Shown: one piece after another, positions 60,052 through 64,000 of the stretch | How positions within the stretch are numbered: position 1 is the stretch's first letter | Layout of the letters: every line of letters begins with the position of its first letter | Source: Oscillospiraceae bacterium | GTDB lineage: Bacteria; Bacillota; Clostridia; Oscillospirales; Acutalibacteraceae | NCBI GenBank assembly: GCA_015065785.1 | Contig: SVPR01000012.1 | Coordinates: 1-64,000, forward strand | Reading direction: 5' to 3' | DNA length: 64,000 nucleotides | Made by a program: the position numbers and the translations under genes | Notes under the pieces: generated by a model | The model's database searches: none | The model's input: only the letters and a program-made list of their open reading frames with translations | What the model was told of the DNA's origin: nothing

Positions 60052-61863
60052 TTACTTACATATTATCGGCATTTCTGTCATTCTGAGTCTTGCACAGCCG
60101 TATGGACAAAGTTCTATTTCCTGCACTTCAGTTATCGGCTCTGTTGATTTCGGTGTTTTTCTTGCAATACTTCTGTACGGGAATTTAAGTCCCCAGTTGA
60201 TTTGCTGCATATTTGCTTTTATGGTTACCGGTGGATTTTTCTGTGAGAATGGAATATCGCTGATTCCATTAAAGCTCACTTCAAAATCCGCATTTGAATA
60301 GCCATAATTCCAAGCTGTTTTTGGTATGAACTGATAATCACAATAAGGGAATTTTCGTTCAACACCTTTTTCTGTGTATTCTCTCATTTGCTTTTCATAT
60401 TCAATAGGCACAGAGAAAAGTAATGAGCCCATTTGCAAAGCATAAAGATTATTTGGTCTTTCTTTCAAAAATGGTGTTGCAGAAAACTCTATTTCGATTT
60501 CTGTTTTACCAATGTTTATTGCGATTTCAAGGTCTTTAACTTCTGCATTTTCGCCGTTTACCTTAAGATTTTTTGCAAAGGCTGGAATACGGATTACAAA
60601 GTCAAAATCCCTTTCTGCATCTATGTAATAATGCATTTTATTCTCAAAAGGATAGTTAGTTTCGAGCTTGATTGTAACACCATTATCATTCAAAACAGAT
60701 GGCAACATAACAGAATTTATTATTGTGTTTCCATTATGCATAAATGCTGAAAGTGCAAATTTAGGCCAGCCCTGATTAAAGTTTGCAGTACAACAGCCAA
60801 AATTCGGCTCAAGTCCGAATGTATGTGCATAAGGGCCGTTTGTACTCCACGGAGCCATAATCATAGTTTTCTGACAGGCAATCTGATTTACCTGCTGAAC
60901 ATACTGATGAGTCCACATATCCTCGCTGAGTGTGGCAGGAAGAGCGTTGAAGCTGAGAACTTCAAGACGCTCTGCCCATTTGTTATCACCTGTGTGGGCA
61001 AACAGCTCCTCATAAGAATACATCTGCTCCACTACTGCGCAGCATTCAGTTCCCCTCGTAGGGTCTAAACCAGAAAGCACTTCGTCACCTGTAAAGCCCT
61101 CAAAAGCAGTACCATTGTACTTATCAAGGATTTCGCGGAGCTTTTCTGCGTTATCCGTATATTCTTCACCCAACAAATCGTGAGAAACTGCTTCACTTTT
61201 AAGCATCATGGCGATGTTTACTATGTGGGTATTATGACGCCATATATGGCTGGGTTTCTTCCACGAATCAATTGCAGTGTTATAATCAAAGCCTTGTTTT
61301 TTTATGATTTTTGCAAGGTCTTTAATCCAGTCTTCCCGATATTTTTCATATAAAAAATTAAGAGAAATAAAGGTTTCAAACCATCTGCTCTTGCCCCACC
61401 TAAGCAAGCTGATTTCTCCGCTTTTAAGCATTTCGTAATAGTTTTTAAGCACTCTGTAAATGACAGCAGGAATTCTTTCATCTCCTGAACAATCGTAATA
61501 AACCTTGAGAGTTTTGCAAATAAGCTGTACTGCCCAAGTATCGTATTTTTCTCTTTCTTCCTTTTTACAGGGACAAATCCAACCGTCATCCTCTTGTGCT
61601 GAAATAATTGCATCAATATATTTCTTTACAACGGAAATCATTTCTTCATTCTGCAACAAATAAGCAAGTGGAATAAAGCCGTCAAGCCAGTAAGGTACTC
61701 TTTCCCAGCCTTCACGGTCTCCTCCTATCCAAGCGCTGTCACGGATGTCCGGCCATATCTTATGAAGATTTCCGCTGAGTCCCTCAGCCTGAATTTCAAG
61801 CTGACGGCGAAGCCAGCCCTCAGGCTTTATCTCTTTTGATGTGTAAAAACTCCATTTATTCAT
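60052..61863 (-). CDS. GH127-like beta-L-arabinofuranosidase family protein
   Basis: 603 residues. The alpha-alpha barrel opens with GWLRRQLEIQAEGLSGN, then REGWERVPYWLDGFIPLAYLL (DUF1680 signature). The metal/nucleophile region shows GTECCAVVEQMYSYEELF and FGCCTANFNQGWPKF with paired Cys, like the Glu-Cys cluster of HypBA1-type enzymes. C-terminal beta sandwiches complete the fold. The ATG at 61863 follows GAGGTG; an in-frame codon further upstream would overlap the MFS gene. It lacks a signal peptide, so it acts on imported oligosaccharides. Confidence 0.88.
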   Translation of the reverse strand: MNKWSFYTSKEIKPEGWLRRQLEIQAEGLSGNLHKIWPDIRDSAWIGGDREGWERVPYWLDGFIPLAYLLQNEEMISVVKKYIDAIISAQEDDGWICPCKKEEREKYDTWAVQLICKTLKVYYDCSGDERIPAVIYRVLKNYYEMLKSGEISLLRWGKSRWFETFISLNFLYEKYREDWIKDLAKIIKKQGFDYNTAIDSWKKPSHIWRHNTHIVNIAMMLKSEAVSHDLLGEEYTDNAEKLREILDKYNGTAFEGFTGDEVLSGLDPTRGTECCAVVEQMYSYEELFAHTGDNKWAERLEVLSFNALPATLSEDMWTHQYVQQVNQIACQKTMIMAPWSTNGPYAHTFGLEPNFGCCTANFNQGWPKFALSAFMHNGNTIINSVMLPSVLNDNGVTIKLETNYPFENKMHYYIDAERDFDFVIRIPAFAKNLKVNGENAEVKDLEIAINIGKTEIEIEFSATPFLKERPNNLYALQMGSLLFSVPIEYEKQMREYTEKGVERKFPYCDYQFIPKTAWNYGYSNADFEVSFNGISDIPFSQKNPPVTIKANMQQINWGLKFPYRSIARKTPKSTEPITEVQEIELCPYGCARLRMTEMPIICK

Positions 61864-61873
61864 ATTTTTCACC

Positions 61874-62479
61874 TCAGGCAACAATTTCATTTTCCGTAGT
61901 CTTACTCTCTTTAATATCAAAACCTTTTTTGATAAGTAAATAGAGAGGCGGCAGTGCAAATATACATACTATACCCGCCCAAAGGAACATATTCTTAGCA
62001 GGTACTATTACCTCTGCACCAACTTCATTTATAATAGTCTGTGCTGCTTTCTGACAAGCCATATCACCTATAACAGGACCGATAACCATAGGAATAAGCA
62101 CGGTGAATATCATTCTTATACCTTGGAAAAGACCTGCCTTGCCATCGGGAATAAAGTCCTTGACAGCGGCACCGAAGAGAATATTTACAAGAGCATTGCC
62201 AAGTACAACCGGCAATAAGCTTAAGAGAATGATATAGATACTTGTGCTTGTTGAAAGCAGGAAGAAGCCTAATGTCATTACAACAACACCCAGTACGAGG
62301 CATATGCCTTTTTTCTCAACTGAGAACTTGAGAAGCTTTACAATGCAGAAGAGAAGTATCGCTACAACAATCACAGCGGTTATTATAACAGAGGGTTTGA
62401 GAATATTGCTTACACCGCCCATAAAGCAGAACAAGGTAATTATAAACCAGTTCTTTTTGCTTAATTTGTCTCTAACCAT
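61874..62479 (-). pseudogene. Truncated MFS transporter, possible internal deletion
   Basis: 201 residues, about half of the normal 420-470. The opening DKLSKKNWFIITLFCFMGGVSN looks like the start of a sugar MFS/GPH transporter. PSVIITAVIVVAILLFCIVKLLKF and the following segments (DFIPDGKAGLFQGIRMIFTVLIPMVIGP) look like the second half. Together they suggest that helices 1-6 are deleted and the frame kept. About six membrane segments remain. It is 42 bases from the metallophosphoesterase gene and 10 from the GH127-like gene, so it is still in the operon. A functional half-transporter cannot be excluded. Confidence 0.6.
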
Positions 62480-62521
62480 ACCTTAACATTCCTTTTATAG
62501 AAAAATTTCATACAGGATTTT

Positions 62522-63778
62522 TTATTCAGGTATAACCTGATATTTAACATCTTCAAACTGCATTGTTACTTCTTCTCGGTTGAAGCCTTCGAGGTCATAT
62601 CTGTCTGAATAGAAATTATATTTATCAATAGTAAAAGTAGTATCAGGCTTGCAGGTAATCATAGTGCAACCTCTCTGTGAGCCGAGCTTATCAATGCTCG
62701 AATATGCAAAGTAGTCAATACTGTAGCTATAACTAAAGGTGATTCCCTTATATTCAAAGGTTGTATTGTTAACATGGTCGTGACCGTTGAACATTGCCTT
62801 TGTTGACCCAAACTCAAGCATCTTTTCAAACATATCGTCTTCGCCGTAACCGCAACAGACCTGTCTGCCAAGTTCGCCGATTATACCTTCAACATATTTG
62901 AAATTCTCTGTGTCTTTATAGCCGTTTTCACGGAATTCGGTCCATGCATCGTCCATTTCGACAAGAGGGATATGGAAGAAAGCAAGAGATTTAACAGGCA
63001 CTGCTTCTTCACTGATTTTCTCATTTTCAGCGTTCATTCTGAGTATTTCAGATTCATACCATTCAACCTGATTGGGATGAATATTATCATATGTACCCTT
63101 GATGCTTTCAGTGATGTTGTCTTTAATATAAGCCTGAGAGTCAATTAAAATGATAGCCTGAGTAATAATACCCTTTGAGTTTTTAACTTCAATTGTGTGG
63201 TTTCCATAACCGTCAATGTCTTCAGGACCTGCCTGGAATAAGCAATACTGAAACTCTTCATCGGAATAAATCTCAGCCATTGCTTCTCTGTCGAAATATG
63301 AGTACGCTTCAGCATCGTGGTTACCGAAGGTAACATCCCAATAGACGCCGAGTCTTTCCATAAGATTGCCGAATGCTTTCGCACCGCTGTAGTTGTTGAA
63401 TGTACCTGCAGTATAGGGTACAGGAAAAGTGATGTCACCTGTTGCAATAACAAGGTCAGGTTTTTCTTTAATTATCATGGCTGCAACTGCATTAAGAGCT
63501 TTTTCATCCACAGTCTTTGACATGAAACCGCCACCAATGTGAATATCCGTAAGTTGCATTATCTTAAAATCTCTGTCGGTAGTAAAATACCAATTTCCGT
63601 TTTCATCTTTTTCAGGCACAAGTTGATTTTCAATTTCAACTTTGCTGTAAGAACTTCCCAGTTCCAGAAGATTCTGAACTGATAAAACATTAACACCTGT
63701 AATTACAATTGCAATAACTGCCACTAAAGCAATGGTAATTAAAGCTATTTTTCCTTTTTTATGTTTTACTCTTGCCAT
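62522..63778 (-). CDS. Membrane-anchored metallophosphoesterase
   Basis: 418 residues with one N-terminal membrane helix (about 11-32). The calcineurin-like domain has FKIMQLTDIHIGG (Asp/His), IATGDITFP (Asp), VTFGNHDAE (Asn/His), LAFFHIP (His) and AMFNGHDHVN (His-x-His), all metal motifs present. It is related to purple-acid-phosphatase-like exported hydrolases. It is the first gene of the operon and has a promoter at 63806-63834 and a strong AAAGGAG site. The substrate is unknown. Confidence 0.9.
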   Translation of the reverse strand: MARVKHKKGKIALITIALVAVIAIVITGVNVLSVQNLLELGSSYSKVEIENQLVPEKDENGNWYFTTDRDFKIMQLTDIHIGGGFMSKTVDEKALNAVAAMIIKEKPDLVIATGDITFPVPYTAGTFNNYSGAKAFGNLMERLGVYWDVTFGNHDAEAYSYFDREAMAEIYSDEEFQYCLFQAGPEDIDGYGNHTIEVKNSKGIITQAIILIDSQAYIKDNITESIKGTYDNIHPNQVEWYESEILRMNAENEKISEEAVPVKSLAFFHIPLVEMDDAWTEFRENGYKDTENFKYVEGIIGELGRQVCCGYGEDDMFEKMLEFGSTKAMFNGHDHVNNTTFEYKGITFSYSYSIDYFAYSSIDKLGSQRGCTMITCKPDTTFTIDKYNFYSDRYDLEGFNREEVTMQFEDVKYQVIPE

Positions 63779-63805
63779 AATCTCACTCTCCTTTCAATAT
63801 TTTTG

Positions 63806-63834
63806 ATTATATCACACTAAATATAAAAATACAA
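63806..63834 (-). promoter_or_regulatory. Promoter of the carbohydrate operon
   Basis: On the minus strand TTGTAT (63829-63834), a 17-base spacer and perfect TATAAT (63806-63811). It lies 28 bases upstream of the metallophosphoesterase ATG. Confidence 0.72.
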
Positions 63835-63859
63835 TCGGGTGCGGGTGTCCCGCCCACAA

Positions 63860-63958
63860 TTATTCATCAGCGAAGCGACTTCAATATTCATTATTCATTG
63901 AAAATCCGTTCTTCACTAAATGAATAATGAATGATGAATATTGAAGAATGAATAATAC
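63860..63958. repeat. Inverted 7-nt-period tracts of TGAATAA type
   Basis: ATTCATTA-type units on the left (about 63879-63900) face AATGAAT/GATGAAT units on the right (63920-63955), with 7-nt spacing. A GC-GAA-GC mini-hairpin (about 63870-63878) lies at the left. It belongs by period and by mini-hairpin to the repeat family seen at 3.4, 21.4, 21.7 and 28.6 kb. Confidence 0.7.
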
Positions 63959-63962
63959 AAAC

Positions 63963-63993
63963 AAAAATCCGCCCACTTGCGTGAACGGATTTT
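63963..63993. terminator. Terminator-like hairpin at the right edge
   Basis: AAAATCCG pairs with CGGATTTT, with an inner CAC/GTG pairing. A/T runs are on both sides. It may close a plus- or minus-strand gene beyond the window edge. Confidence 0.55.
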
Positions 63994-64000
63994 CGTTTGG

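Noticed and set aside
61864-61959. Longer N-terminus for the GH127-like protein
   Set aside because: It would overlap the transporter fragment, is basic and unlike the family, and the ATG at 61863 has GAGGTG in front.

Overview
The window comes from an AT-rich, low-GC Gram-positive anaerobe, most likely a gut Clostridia member of the Ruminococcaceae/Oscillospiraceae type. The evidence is a PolC-type replicase, a DivIVA-like protein, RqcH, a YyzM/DUF951 protein, strong AGGAGG-type ribosome binding sites, a dockerin-like secreted protein and many glycoside hydrolases. I see no tRNA or rRNA gene, CRISPR array, prophage or transposase gene.

Layout. 1-1.8 kb: end of rpsT, then trpS and an acetyltransferase. 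1.9-9.6 kb: a ceramidase-like protein, a secreted transglutaminase/Fn3 protein, an EEP-family hydrolase, a phosphohexomutase and a methyltransferase. 9.8-16.3 kb: a secreted lipase-like hydrolase, a dockerin protein and the housekeeping operon yyzM-prfA-tsaC-coaE-M18 aminopeptidase. 16.4-21.3 kb: an S1-domain protein, an Fe-S aldo/keto reductase, a GH36 alpha-galactosidase and an SGNH esterase. 21.7-25.6 kb: rqcH, nif3-like, ygjV-like, trmK and DUF1858. 25.8-28.5 kb: a metallophosphoesterase and an endoglycoceramidase-like GH5. 28.8-33.2 kb: uvrD/pcrA, a DUF47-like gene, a fumarase beta-type subunit and a DivIVA-like gene. 33.2-36.2 kb: an accessory patch of three unrecognised genes separated by repeats. 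36.4-40.5 kb: a BlaI-like repressor, an alpha/beta hydrolase, GTP-type PEP carboxykinase and a DapA-family lyase. 40.6-52.1 kb: an M20 peptidase and the conserved run pyrH-frr-uppS-cdsA-dxr-rseP-ispG-polC, linking nucleotide supply, translation, isoprenoid/lipid synthesis and replication. 52.3-55.6 kb: zinc-ribbon membrane proteins, a small XRE repressor with clear operators, a lipoprotein/YcxB pair and an XRE-desulfoferrodoxin fusion. 55.8-63.8 kb: a six-gene minus-strand carbohydrate operon (metallophosphoesterase, truncated MFS, GH127-like, GH28-like, FAD oxidoreductase, GH5) with one recognisable promoter.

Three observations stand out. The PolC protein is continuous and otherwise complete but lacks the whole 3'-5' exonuclease domain normally inserted in its PHP domain. 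Many intergenic regions carry tracts of different sequence that share a 7-nt period; they start at or beside stop codons and end in a small hairpin whose stem varies compensatorily. Two nearly identical 138-139 bp elements with 24-bp terminal inverted repeats sit at the ends of consecutive unknown genes and supply their C-terminal codons and stops.

Family assignments come from motifs read by eye; no database search or composition calculation was run.
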